A stretch of DNA of 49,201 nt from Sphingomonas psychrolutea. GTDB lineage: Bacteria > Pseudomonadota > Alphaproteobacteria > Sphingomonadales > Sphingomonadaceae. Below are positions 16,125 to 24,253 of the stretch, piece after piece. A program made the translations under genes and the position numbers. Location: assembly GCF_014636175.1 (NCBI RefSeq), contig NZ_BMDW01000027.1, forward strand, positions 1 to 49,201. The letters are read 5' to 3'. A model generated the notes under the pieces. It worked only from the letters and a program-made list of their open reading frames with translations, was not told where the DNA came from and made no database searches. How positions within the stretch are numbered: position 1 is the first letter of the stretch; each line of letters starts with the position of its first letter.

Positions 16125-17012
16125 ATGCGCCTGATTCAGGCTATTCTCGCGGCGTGCGCTGCGCTGCTGCTGGGGCTGTCCCCGGCAGCGGCGCAGACCT
16201 ATCCGAAATTTACCGGTTTGGTCGTCGATGCCGCCAACGTCCTGCCCGCCGCAACCAAGGCGGATCTTAACGCAAAGCTGCAGGCCTTGCAGCGCGATAC
16301 CAAACGACAATTGGTGGTGGCGACGATCCCCGATCTGCAGGGGCGGGAGCTGGTCGAATATGGCGTTGGCCTGGGTCGCGCGTGGGGCGTGGGGCTGAAG
16401 GACGTCGATAATGGCGCGATCCTGTTCATCGCGCCGAACGAACCCGCGGGCCGTCGCGGGCCGCGACTCGAGGTCGGACGCGGGCTCGAACCGTTCCTGA
16501 CCGATGCCTTCTCCAGCGTGATGATCCGCGGCGTGATGCTGCCCAAGCTCAGACAGTCGAACGATATTCCCGGCGCACTGGAAGCGGGGACGGACGCGAT
16601 CATCGCGCAGCTTCGCGCGTCGCCCGAGGAGCAGAAGGCGCGGCTCGATGCGGCGGCGGCAGAATTCGATCGCACCCACCGTACGGCGCGATCGGGCGGC
16701 GGCGGGATCCCGGTCGGGTTGATCATTTTCGGTTTCATCGCGGCGTTTGTGTTGCTGTCGTTCGGGCGGCGCGCGGGCGGCCAAAAATATGCCGCGCGCG
16801 GTGGTGACGGCGGTTTGATGCCGATCATCCTGTGGGGCATCGCCAATGAAATCGGTAATCAGGCGTCGCGCGGAAGCTGGGGCGGCGGCGGCTCGGGCTT
16901 TGGCGGCGGCGGTTCCGGCGGCGGCAGCGATTCGGGCGGCTGGGGCGGCAGCGATTTCAGCGGCGGCGGCGGCGGCGATTTCGGTGGCGGCGGCGCGTCG
17001 GGGGATTGGTGA
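16125..17012 (+). CDS. TPM-domain membrane protein with Gly-rich tail (YgcG-like)
   Basis: The protein has a signal peptide (1-23, AAA-QT), a TPM domain (about 25-160: FTGLVVDAANVLPAATKADLNAKL ... GRGLEPFLTDAFSS) and one transmembrane helix (about 190-210, GLIIFGFIAAFVLLSFG). It ends in a Gly/Ser-rich tail (GGGGSGFGGGGSGGG-type, with GGSDFSGGGGG) that closes in DW. TPM domains (also TLP18.3/Psb32) occur in chloroplast photosystem-repair phosphatases; bacterial roles are unclear. It is cotranscribed with lemA and overlaps the next TPM gene by one base. Confidence 0.9.
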   Translation: MRLIQAILAACAALLLGLSPAAAQTYPKFTGLVVDAANVLPAATKADLNAKLQALQRDTKRQLVVATIPDLQGRELVEYGVGLGRAWGVGLKDVDNGAILFIAPNEPAGRRGPRLEVGRGLEPFLTDAFSSVMIRGVMLPKLRQSNDIPGALEAGTDAIIAQLRASPEEQKARLDAAAAEFDRTHRTARSGGGGIPVGLIIFGFIAAFVLLSFGRRAGGQKYAARGGDGGLMPIILWGIANEIGNQASRGSWGGGGSGFGGGGSGGGSDSGGWGGSDFSGGGGGDFGGGGASGDW

Positions 17013-17677
17013 TGGCACAGTTCGTTCTCACCCCAGCCGACCGTGATCGTGTGACCGAGGCCGTCGCCGCGGCCGAACGCGGCACCGATGGCGAGATCGT
17101 CACGATCGTGGCGGGCAGTTCCGATCGCTATCAGGATGTCCCGCTGCATTATGCGGTGCTGGCGATGCTGTTGGCGGCGGCGCTCGCGACGATCGATGTG
17201 GATTGGCTCAGCTGGGGCGGCAGCGCGTGGGAGGCGGTCGATGCGGGGCGCATCCTGCTCGGCCTCGTCATCGTACAAGCCGTGCTGTTCCTGGCGGTGC
17301 GCTATGCGGTTGCGTGGACGCCGCTCAAAATGGCGCTGACGCCGCGCGCGACCAAGCGGCGGCGCGTGCGGCGGCGCGCTGTGCAATTTTTCAAGGTGGG
17401 CGCCGAACGCCGCACCCAAGCGCGCGTCGGCATCCTGCTCTATCTATCGACCGACGAGCATATGGCCGAGCTGATCGCCGACGAAGCGATCGTGCGCGCG
17501 GTGCCGGCCGAGCGCTGGGGCGAGGCGATGGCGGCCTTGGTCGGGGCTGTGCGCGACGGGCGATCGGGCGATGGAATGGTCGCGGCGGTCACCGCGATCG
17601 GCGCGATTCTGAGCGAGAGCTTCCCCAAGACGACCGACGATGTCAACGAACTGCCCGACCGGGTGATCGAGCTTTGA
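17012..17677 (+). CDS. TPM-domain membrane protein
   Basis: The second TPM gene has a different layout: LTPADRDRVTEAVAAAERGTDGEIVTIVA at the start, two hydrophobic segments (about 44-62 and 82-105) and a basic ATKRRRVRRRA loop. Then come TPM-like motifs (GILLYLSTDEHMAELIADEAI) and a C-terminal helix. Start ATG 17012 overlaps the previous TGA (TGATG). Its stop overlaps the TTG start of the Nudix gene, so translation is coupled through the row. Role unknown; a complex with LemA and the first TPM protein is likely from synteny. Confidence 0.85.
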   Translation: MAQFVLTPADRDRVTEAVAAAERGTDGEIVTIVAGSSDRYQDVPLHYAVLAMLLAAALATIDVDWLSWGGSAWEAVDAGRILLGLVIVQAVLFLAVRYAVAWTPLKMALTPRATKRRRVRRRAVQFFKVGAERRTQARVGILLYLSTDEHMAELIADEAIVRAVPAERWGEAMAALVGAVRDGRSGDGMVAAVTAIGAILSESFPKTTDDVNELPDRVIEL

Positions 17678-18186
17678 GCGCCGAGACCGTCTGGGAAGGC
17701 AAATATATCAAGGTGCTGCAGGACGGCACGTGGGAATATGTGGCGCGCGCGCGCGGGATTCAGGCGGCGGTGATTCTCGCGGTCGAGGACGGGCATGTCC
17801 TGCTGGTCGAGCAATATCGCGTGCCGCTCGGGCGGCGCTGTCTGGAGTTACCGGCCGGATTGGTCGGCGACGAGGATGCCGGCGAGAGCGTCGTGGCGTC
17901 GGCCGCGCGCGAGCTGGAGGAGGAAACCGGCTATCGCGCGCGCGCGATCACACCGCTTGGCTTTTTCCATTCCTCGCCGGGGATGGTGTCCGAAGGGTTC
18001 ACGCTGGTGCGCGCGACCGGGCTCGAGCGCGTCGGGCCGGGTGGCGGGGATGCGGGCGAGGACATCACGGTGTTGCGCGTGCCGGTGGCGGGGATTGCGG
18101 ATTTGGTCGCCGCCAAACGTGCCGAGGGCGTGGCGATCGACGTGAAGGTGCTGCTGCTGCTCGGCGCGGGGATGCTGGCGGGCTAG
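17674..18186 (+). CDS. Nudix hydrolase, ADP-ribose pyrophosphatase type
   Basis: The Nudix box GLVGDEDAGESVVASAARELEEETGY spans about residues 62-87, preceded by LLVEQYRVPLGRRCLELPAG, the signature of the ADPRase (NudF/YffH) subgroup that splits ADP-ribose or GDP-mannose. 170 residues. The start must be the TTG at 17674, which overlaps the previous stop as TTGA and places the N-terminus SAETVWEGKYIKV correctly. It is the last gene of the lemA row and ends before a REP palindrome. Confidence 0.9.
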   Translation: MSAETVWEGKYIKVLQDGTWEYVARARGIQAAVILAVEDGHVLLVEQYRVPLGRRCLELPAGLVGDEDAGESVVASAARELEEETGYRARAITPLGFFHSSPGMVSEGFTLVRATGLERVGPGGGDAGEDITVLRVPVAGIADLVAAKRAEGVAIDVKVLLLLGAGMLAG

Positions 18187-18190
18187 CGTT

Positions 18191-18308
18191 CTTCGTCACC
18201 CCGGCCTTGTGCCGGGGTCCACCCATCCGTCGGCACTGTGCTGCGTGAGATGCGAGCGCGGTGCCGCTTGCACCGTGGACCCCGGCACAAGGCCGGGGTG
18301 ACGGAAGA
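18191..18308. repeat. REP-like palindrome, CACCCCGG family
   Basis: TCGTCACCCCGGCCTTGTGC and its mirror at 18285-18304 form the arms of an element of about 118 bases between the convergent Nudix and NDUFS4-like genes. The CACCCCGG-n-CTTGT-n-CCGGGGTCCAC arm recurs at 26746, 27556, 33509, 33934, 36588 and 38810. It probably doubles as a terminator for both genes. Confidence 0.88.
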
Positions 18309-18314
18309 AAAATC

Positions 18315-18596
18315 CTACCGGAAATTATCCGCGTAAGACTGCAGTTTCAGCGTCCGCTCCGGCGCCGCAACCACGGTGAACGCCAGCCCCTGCCGCTCGG
18401 CATAAGCGATTGCGGCCGCTTGCGTCGGGAAAGTGAGGCGGACCTGATCGTTGGTGTCGCCTGATCCCGCCCAGCCGGTCAGCGGATCGGGGCGCTTGGC
18501 CTCGGCGGGTGCGAATTCGAGCACCCAGATGCTGGTGCGGGCACGGCCCGACGACATGGAATTTTTCGGGCGTTGATAGATTCGGGCGGTCGACAT
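18315..18596 (-). CDS. NDUFS4-like complex I accessory subunit (ETC complex I conserved region)
   Basis: The 93-residue protein begins MSTARIYQRPKNSMSSGRAR and continues WVLEFAPAEAKRPDPLTGWAGSGDTNDQVRL, the hallmark of the NDUFS4/18-kDa subunit of respiratory complex I that alphaproteobacteria share with mitochondria. It stabilises the peripheral arm. ATG 18596 has GGGAG upstream. The frame is open to 18902, but that part overlaps hrpB and is rejected. The gene sits outside any nuo operon here, as is usual in alphaproteobacteria. Confidence 0.9.
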   Translation of the reverse strand: MSTARIYQRPKNSMSSGRARTSIWVLEFAPAEAKRPDPLTGWAGSGDTNDQVRLTFPTQAAAIAYAERQGLAFTVVAAPERTLKLQSYADNFR

Positions 18597-18606
18597 GGTT
18601 GCTCCC

Positions 18607-21186
18607 TTATCGCGCTTTTCCCGCCCGCGCATCCGCGTTTTTTGTGCGCAGCGTTGCAGGCGCGGCGGCGGGGTCGTCGGGCCAGGGGTGGCGCGGATAG
18701 CGACCGCGCATTTCGCGTGCCACGTCGGCCCAACTGCCCGCCCAAAAGCCCGGCAAATCGCGCGTCGTCTGGATCGGGCGACCGGCGGGCGAGGTGAGGC
18801 TGAGCACCAATGGCACGCGCCCGCCCGCGACCATCGGGTGGGTGGCGAGGCCGAACAGCGCTTGCGGGCGGAGCTCGACGCGCGGGCCGCCCTCGGCCGC
18901 ATAATCGATTGCGTGCGTCGATCCGGCGGGGCTGGTGAAATGCGTCGGCGCGAGGCGGTCGATCGTGCGCAGCGCGTCCCAATCGATCAAACCGCGCAAG
19001 GCCTCGGTGAGCGTGCCCGGGTCGACCGCGTCGAGGCGGCGCTTGTTCGCGAGCAGCGGGGCGAGCCAGTCCTCGGCACTTTCGAGCAGCGTCGCATCGT
19101 CGAGCGCAAGCTCGGCGCCGCCATGCGCGGCGGCAAAGGCGGCGCGGTGGCGCAGCGCGAGCGCGGCGTCGCTCCACGGCAAACGCGCGAGGCCATGGCT
19201 GCGAACGCCTTCCAGCAAGGCAGTGGCGATCGCTTCCGGGTCGGCGTTGGCGTCCGGCCCGCTCGACAGGCGCAGCGCGCCGAGGCGACGTTCGCGTAAC
19301 GCCTGGACGCCGCCGTTCGCCGGATCGAAGCTCACACTGCGGTGCGTCGCGATCCGCTCGCCGAACAATGCCTCGATCGTGGCGAGGTCGATCGCGGCGG
19401 CGGAGAGGATCCGCGCGCTCGCGGCCATGCCCTGCGTTTCGGCAACCGCGAGCCATTCCTCGCGCGCGAGGCTTGAAGTGGCATCAAGCTTGAACCCGCG
19501 CCCGCCGACCGAGGCCCAGGCCTCGCCCGATGCATCACGGCGACGCGCGATGCGGTCGGGAAAGGCGAGGGCGATGGCCAAACCTTCTCCCCTCCCTGAA
19601 AGGGAGGGGCTGGGGGTGGGTTGGTGTGAGGAGAGTGCGGCGCTCCCCCGGGAGCGACCCACCCCCAACCCCTCCCTTCCAGGGAGGGGAGAAAGAAGCG
19701 ACGCCCACCGCTTCGCCAGCTTCCGCCCCGCCTCGGCACGCTGCCCTCGCTCGCTGTGCCATCGCCGCCGCCGCGTCTCCAAATCCACGTCATTCCCGCC
19801 GAGCCCGCGCTCGCCGAGCAACACCGCAACCTCCGCCGCGACCGCACCCAGCCCGCGTTCGCCGCTGCGCACCAGCATATGCCCAAGCCGCGGGCTGAGC
19901 GGCAGGCGTGCAATCGCGTGGCCGTGCGCGGTCGGGCGGCCATCGCCGTCGAGCGCTTCCAGCGCCAGCAACCGCGCGCGCGCCTCCTGCACCGCCGCTT
20001 CGGACGGCGGATCGAGCCAGCGCAGGCTGCGCGGGTCGGTAACGCCCCAGAGCGCGCAATCGAGCGTCAGCGCCGACAGATCGGCCTCGAGGATTTCGGG
20101 CGGGTCGAAGCGCGGCAGCCCCGCCGTCGCCGCTTCCTCCCACAACCGATAGGCGACGCCCGGCATTTGCCGCGCGGCGCGACCGGCGCGTTGCGTGACG
20201 GCGGCCTGGCTCGCGCGTTCGGTGACGAGCCGGGTCATCCCCGCCGCACGATCATAACGCGGGCGGCGCGCGAGGCCGGAATCGACCACCACCGAGATGC
20301 CGTCGAGCGTCAGGCTGGTTTCGGCGATGCTCGTCGCGAGCACGATCTTGCGACGGCCCTCGGGATCGGGCGCGATCGCGGCGCGCTGTGCGGCGGGATC
20401 GAGGCTACCGTGGAGCCGGTGCAGCACAATGCCGCTACCGAGCCCGTCGAGCCGCTCGGCGGTCCGCTCGATCTCCGCGACCCCGGGCAGGAACGCAAGC
20501 ACACCGCCCGTTTCCTCGCGCAAAGCGAGCCGAATCGCGACGGCGACCGAATCCTCGATCCGCGCTTCGGCGGCGCGGCCGATATGGCGCAGTGTCAGCG
20601 GGTGCATCCGCCCCGCGCTTTCGATGGCCGGTGCGTCGCCCATCAGGACGGAAAAGCGCGCGCCGTCGAGCGTCGCCGACATCGCCACCAGCCGGAGATC
20701 TGGCCTGAGCGCGCCTTGCGCATCGAGCGCGAGCGCGAGGCCGAAATCGCTGTCGAGGCTGCGTTCATGCACTTCGTCGAACAGCACGGCGGACACGCCG
20801 GTGAGTTCGGGGTCGGCCTGAATCCGCGCGACGAAAATCCCCTCGGTCACCACCGTCACGCGCGTTGCGGCCGAGCGCTTCGAATCCATCCGGGTCGCAT
20901 AGCCGAAGGTGTGGCCGACGCCCTCGCCCGCATTGGCCGCCATGCGTTCGGCGGCGGCGCGCGCGGCAAGGCGGCGCGGCGAGAGCAACAGGATTTCGCC
21001 GCTGCACCACGGCTCGGTGAGGAGCGCGGGTGCCACCGCAGTCGTCTTGCCCGCGCCCGGCGGCGCGACCAGCACGGCGTTCGCGCAGTCTTGCAGCGAC
21101 GCGAGCAGATCGGGCATGACGGCATGGATCGGCAGCGCGGTTTGCCCGCGGGGGGATCGCTCGGGTTCGGCTGACAGATTTGTCAT
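18607..21186 (-). CDS. hrpB: ATP-dependent helicase HrpB (DEAH-box type)
   Basis: HrpB is a superfamily 2 helicase of uncertain biological role. Walker A APPGAGKTT (about residue 41), the DEVH box in LFDEVHERSLDSD, the helicase C-terminal motif QRAGRAARQMPG and the long HrpB-specific C-terminal half ending KARQ-like are all present. At 859 residues it is longer than E. coli HrpB (about 820) because a palindromic repeat adds some 40 residues (about 497-540, SLLSPLPGREGLGVGRS to SLSGRGEGL) without breaking the frame. The insertion is just before the conserved ALAFPDRIARRR segment. It is the next gene upstream of the NDUFS4-like gene on the same strand. Confidence 0.94.
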   Translation of the reverse strand: MTNLSAEPERSPRGQTALPIHAVMPDLLASLQDCANAVLVAPPGAGKTTAVAPALLTEPWCSGEILLLSPRRLAARAAAERMAANAGEGVGHTFGYATRMDSKRSAATRVTVVTEGIFVARIQADPELTGVSAVLFDEVHERSLDSDFGLALALDAQGALRPDLRLVAMSATLDGARFSVLMGDAPAIESAGRMHPLTLRHIGRAAEARIEDSVAVAIRLALREETGGVLAFLPGVAEIERTAERLDGLGSGIVLHRLHGSLDPAAQRAAIAPDPEGRRKIVLATSIAETSLTLDGISVVVDSGLARRPRYDRAAGMTRLVTERASQAAVTQRAGRAARQMPGVAYRLWEEAATAGLPRFDPPEILEADLSALTLDCALWGVTDPRSLRWLDPPSEAAVQEARARLLALEALDGDGRPTAHGHAIARLPLSPRLGHMLVRSGERGLGAVAAEVAVLLGERGLGGNDVDLETRRRRWHSERGQRAEAGRKLAKRWASLLSPLPGREGLGVGRSRGSAALSSHQPTPSPSLSGRGEGLAIALAFPDRIARRRDASGEAWASVGGRGFKLDATSSLAREEWLAVAETQGMAASARILSAAAIDLATIEALFGERIATHRSVSFDPANGGVQALRERRLGALRLSSGPDANADPEAIATALLEGVRSHGLARLPWSDAALALRHRAAFAAAHGGAELALDDATLLESAEDWLAPLLANKRRLDAVDPGTLTEALRGLIDWDALRTIDRLAPTHFTSPAGSTHAIDYAAEGGPRVELRPQALFGLATHPMVAGGRVPLVLSLTSPAGRPIQTTRDLPGFWAGSWADVAREMRGRYPRHPWPDDPAAAPATLRTKNADARAGKAR
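19584..19695. repeat. Palindromic repeat inserted in-frame inside hrpB
   Basis: Arms CTTCTCCCCTCCCT (19584-19597) and AGGGAGGGGAGAAAG (19681-19695) frame two inner hairpins (CCCTCCCTGAAAGGGAGGG and its mirror at the far end). It is composed like the intergenic repeat at 45051 (CCCCTCCC/GGGAGGGG arms). The hrpB frame reads through it, encoding a Pro/Gly/Ser-rich stretch with PLPGREGLGVG and PTPSPSLSGRGE, foreign in composition to a helicase. Confidence 0.9.
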
Positions 21187-21237
21187 GCCCGGGGTCCTAG
21201 TATCTCACGGGGGGCTGATGCTAGCGTCTTCCTTTAT

Positions 21238-22224
21238 TTGACGAAAGCGAGTGCATTGGCCGGACATAGCCACAGTCATCACGGGCACGACCATGGGCAC
21301 GATCACGGGCATGGCCATAGCCATAGCCACGGGCATGGCCACGCCCATGCGCCGCCCGCCGGGCACGACCGCGCGTTTGCGATCGGCATCGGGCTCAACC
21401 TCGCGTTTGTCGGGGCGGAGGTGGTGTTCGGGCTGATCGCGGGGTCGGTCGCGTTGCTCGCCGATGCCGGGCATAATCTGTCCGACGTGCTCGGGCTGTG
21501 CGCGGCCTGGGCGGCGATTGCGCTGGGCAAGCGCGCTGCGTCGAAGCGTTTTACCTATGGCTTGAAGGGATCGACGATCCTCGCCGCGTTGCTCAACGCG
21601 TTGCTGTTGCTGGTGGCGCTCGGCGCGATCGTGCTGGAGGCGGTGCAGCGCTTCGCTTCGCCTGCACCGATTGACGGGCCGATGGTGGCGTGGGTCGCGG
21701 GTGCCGGGATCCTGGTCAACGGCGCGACCGCGCTGCTGTTCATGCGCGACCGCAAAAACGACATCAACATTCGCGGCGCCTATCTCCACATGCTGAGCGA
21801 CGCGATAGTTTCGGCCGGCGTGGTCGTGGCGGGCCTGGTGATCTGGTGGACGGGCGCGGTGTGGATCGATCCGCTGGTGAGCATCATCATCGCGGTGCTG
21901 ATCTTCCTGCAGACCTGGGGCTTGCTCAAGGAATCGATCGAAATGGCGCTGTCGGCGGTGCCGCGCGGGATCGATTCGGACAAAGTGTGGAGCGAATTGC
22001 GCACGCTGCCCGGCGTGGCGCGCGTCCATCACGTCCATATCTGGCCGATGAGCACGACCGAGACGGTGCTGACCGCGCATCTGGTGATGCCGGGCGGGCA
22101 TCCCGGCGATGCGTTTCTTGATCATGCCCGTGGGATGTTGAAGGAGCGTTTCGGGATCGGCCATGCCACGTTGCAGGTGGAACTGGCGGGCGGGGAGACG
22201 CCTGCGGCGAAGGTCGGCTGCTAG
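21238..22224 (+). CDS. Cation diffusion facilitator (Zn2+/Co2+/Cd2+ exporter, CzcD/ZitB type)
   Basis: Six transmembrane helices follow a His-rich N-terminus (HSHSHHGHDHGHDHGHGHSH and more, about 14 His in 35 residues). Metal-site motifs are in TM2 (LLADAGHNLSDV) and TM5 (LHMLSDAIVS), and a cytoplasmic C-terminal domain ends PAAKVGC. This is a proton-coupled exporter of the ZnT family. The start is TTG at 21238; other starts inside the His stretch are possible. Its TAG overlaps the TAG of the convergent prenyl synthase gene (CTAG, 22221-22224). Divergent from hrpB. Confidence 0.93.
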   Translation: MTKASALAGHSHSHHGHDHGHDHGHGHSHSHGHGHAHAPPAGHDRAFAIGIGLNLAFVGAEVVFGLIAGSVALLADAGHNLSDVLGLCAAWAAIALGKRAASKRFTYGLKGSTILAALLNALLLLVALGAIVLEAVQRFASPAPIDGPMVAWVAGAGILVNGATALLFMRDRKNDINIRGAYLHMLSDAIVSAGVVVAGLVIWWTGAVWIDPLVSIIIAVLIFLQTWGLLKESIEMALSAVPRGIDSDKVWSELRTLPGVARVHHVHIWPMSTTETVLTAHLVMPGGHPGDAFLDHARGMLKERFGIGHATLQVELAGGETPAAKVGC

Positions 22225-23249
22225 TACGCCCGCGCCACCGCGAATTCGACCGCCTCGACCATCACTTCCTTCGCCTTGCTGTTGGCAAAGATGCCCAGCG
22301 CATCGATCGCGCGCTGGCCATAATGCCGGGCGCGGGCGAGCGTGTCGTCGACCGCGCGAGTCGAGCGGACGAGCTCGATCGCGCGCGCGAAATCCTCGTC
22401 GCGGTTGCGGTGCCCCTCGATGGCGGCCTTCCAGAAGGTGCGATCCTCGGCCGAGCCGCGCGCATAGGCCAGGATCACCGGCAGCGTCGCTTTGCCTTCG
22501 CGGAAATCGTCGCCGGCATCCTTGCCCATCGTGTCGGCGTCGGACACGTAGTCGATCGCGTCGTCGACCAATTGGAAGGCAATGCCGAGGTTGCGGCCAT
22601 AGGCATCAAGCGCAAGCTCTTCCGCTTCGGGCCGTTCGGCCACCACCGCCGCGACGCGGCAGGCGGCGGCGAACAACGCTGCGGTCTTCGCGCCGATAAT
22701 GTCGAGATAGCGTTCCTCGGGCGTGTCCACCCGGCGTGCGGCGGTCAGCTGATTGACCTCGCCCTCGGCGATGATCGCGCTGGCGCCCGACAGGATGCCG
22801 AGCACTTTCAGCGATCCGTCCTCGACCATCAGCTCGAACGAGCGGCTGAACAGGAAATCGCCGACCAGCACGCTCGCCGGATTACCCCAGATCAGATTGG
22901 CGGTGCGTTTGCCGCGGCGCAGGTCCGATCCATCGACGACATCGTCATGGAGCAAGGTGGCGGTGTGGATAAATTCGACCGCCGCGGCGAGCCGGTGGTG
23001 GCGCGTGCCCATATACCCAAGCAGCCGCGCGCTCGCGAGCGTCAGCATCGGGCGCATCCGCTTGCCGCCGCCCGCGATCAAATGCCCGGCGAGTTCAGGG
23101 ATCAGCGGGATCTGCGATTGCATCCGCGACAGGATGACCGCGTTGACCATGTTCATGTCGCCCGTGACCAGCGCGACCATCGGATCGAGCGAGGCGGCGG
23201 GGCGGCCCGGATCGCGGTGCGGGTCAAGGCGGTGGATCGTGGCGGTCAT
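22221..23249 (-). CDS. ispB: Polyprenyl diphosphate synthase (octaprenyl/decaprenyl type)
   Basis: It makes the long isoprenoid chain of ubiquinone from IPP and FPP. Both aspartate-rich motifs are present: FARM LLHDDVVDGSD and SARM FQLVDDAIDY, plus GGGKRMRPML near the N-terminus. ATG 23249 gives 342 residues; an upstream extension to 23321 is rejected. The exact chain length (Q-8, Q-10) is not readable; sphingomonads normally make Q-10, so a decaprenyl synthase is likely. It is divergent from the chorismate mutase gene. Confidence 0.92.
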   Translation of the reverse strand: MTATIHRLDPHRDPGRPAASLDPMVALVTGDMNMVNAVILSRMQSQIPLIPELAGHLIAGGGKRMRPMLTLASARLLGYMGTRHHRLAAAVEFIHTATLLHDDVVDGSDLRRGKRTANLIWGNPASVLVGDFLFSRSFELMVEDGSLKVLGILSGASAIIAEGEVNQLTAARRVDTPEERYLDIIGAKTAALFAAACRVAAVVAERPEAEELALDAYGRNLGIAFQLVDDAIDYVSDADTMGKDAGDDFREGKATLPVILAYARGSAEDRTFWKAAIEGHRNRDEDFARAIELVRSTRAVDDTLARARHYGQRAIDALGIFANSKAKEVMVEAVEFAVARAY

Positions 23250-23365
23250 CGTAGCCGGGATGTGGCGTTGCCGCTGCCCAAAGGCAAGCCTTTCCCGACT
23301 TGCGCAGGCGCGCGGCGGCACGCAAAAGGACGATCCCGGACGATATTCGGGATGGGGAGTGCGCG

Positions 23366-23650
23366 GTGATCGACGAAACGCTGAACGGATACCGCCAAAG
23401 CATCGACAATATCGATGCTGCCTTGGTGTGCATGCTGGCCGAACGCTTCAAGGTCACGCAGGCGGTTGGGCGCTATAAGGCGACCGCCGGGCTGCCCCCG
23501 GCCGATCCAGGGCGCGAGGAAGCGCAGATCACGCGGCTCCGCGGTCTGGCGCGCGATGCCAATCTCGATCCCGATTTTAGCGAGAAATTCTTGCGCTTCA
23601 TCATCGACGAAGTGATCCGGCATCATGAACGGGTGCGGGACGGGGGGTAG
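23366..23650 (+). CDS. Chorismate mutase, AroQ type
   Basis: The 94-residue all-helical mutase has IDETLNGYRQSIDNIDAALVCMLAERFKVTQAVGRYKATAGLPPADPGREE, with the typical R..D..L..L..R....VG..K active-site spacing, and a last helix FLRFIIDEVIRHHERVR. It converts chorismate to prephenate for Phe and Tyr. GTG 23366 follows GGGGAG. It stands alone; no other aromatic-pathway gene is close. Confidence 0.9.
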   Translation: MIDETLNGYRQSIDNIDAALVCMLAERFKVTQAVGRYKATAGLPPADPGREEAQITRLRGLARDANLDPDFSEKFLRFIIDEVIRHHERVRDGG

Positions 23651-23683
23651 GCGGCGGACACTGCGGGGCTAAACCCCACACGA

Positions 23684-24097
23684 TCAAACCGCAGGCGTTG
23701 GACGTTGGCGCGCGATGGCGGCGACTCGCTCGAAAATCTGCCGCACGGTTGTGGCAGATGCTGCTTCGAACGCGCCAGCCATGACCTCCGCCGGGGACCA
23801 CGCCATTGACGGCATTTCGTCATCGAGCATGCTCCATTCGGGAAACATCCGCGTCTCAACCGTATCGGACAGCAACAATCGAACCTCGGAATGGCGATCG
23901 TCGCGCAGGATGCGGGCGTAGAGCGCATCGATTGCCGGGGCCGCGCCTTCGATCAGTTGAAGATACAGATCGTGGCGGCAAATCAGCGCGCCGGTAATGG
24001 CGTCCCGCGCATTGTTACGCCGCGCACCCACCAGGATCCCGGCAAGCATCGCGCGATCGAACCCGAACGGTTGCGAGCGATAGATCACCTGTTTCAC
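23684..24097 (-). CDS. BLUF-domain blue-light photoreceptor (short, stand-alone)
   Basis: The protein is 137 residues. BLUF features: Y6 in QVIYRSQ, N29 in GARRNNARDAITGALI, Q47 in LYLQLIEG and W88/M90 in MFPEWSM, all at the positions that hold the flavin and switch its hydrogen bonds. The C-terminal helices (about 95-137) form the usual capping region without an output domain, so signalling would go through a protein partner. No EAL/GGDEF gene or regulator is adjacent. It ends a little after the chorismate mutase stop on the opposite strand. Confidence 0.9.
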   Translation of the reverse strand: MKQVIYRSQPFGFDRAMLAGILVGARRNNARDAITGALICRHDLYLQLIEGAAPAIDALYARILRDDRHSEVRLLLSDTVETRMFPEWSMLDDEMPSMAWSPAEVMAGAFEAASATTVRQIFERVAAIARQRPTPAV

Positions 24098-24197
24098 GGC
24101 ACGAACTCCTGTCAGGGTCGGGAGAACAGGCTACGCGATCCACGGCGGCGCGGATCGCGGCGTCGGACGCACGCGATGGTGTTCCGAAATTTCAACG

Positions 24198-24228
24198 AAA
24201 AAGGGGCCCGCGTTGCCGCGAGCCCCTT
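24198..24228 (-). terminator. pnp: Rho-independent terminator of pnp
   Basis: On the minus strand GGGGCTCGCG-GCAA-CGCGGGCCCC is a 10-bp stem (one G-U) with a GNRA tetraloop, followed by five Ts. It lies about 25 bases after the pnp stop. Confidence 0.88.
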
Positions 24229-24253
24229 ATCCTCTCCCGAAACTTCGTCCGGT

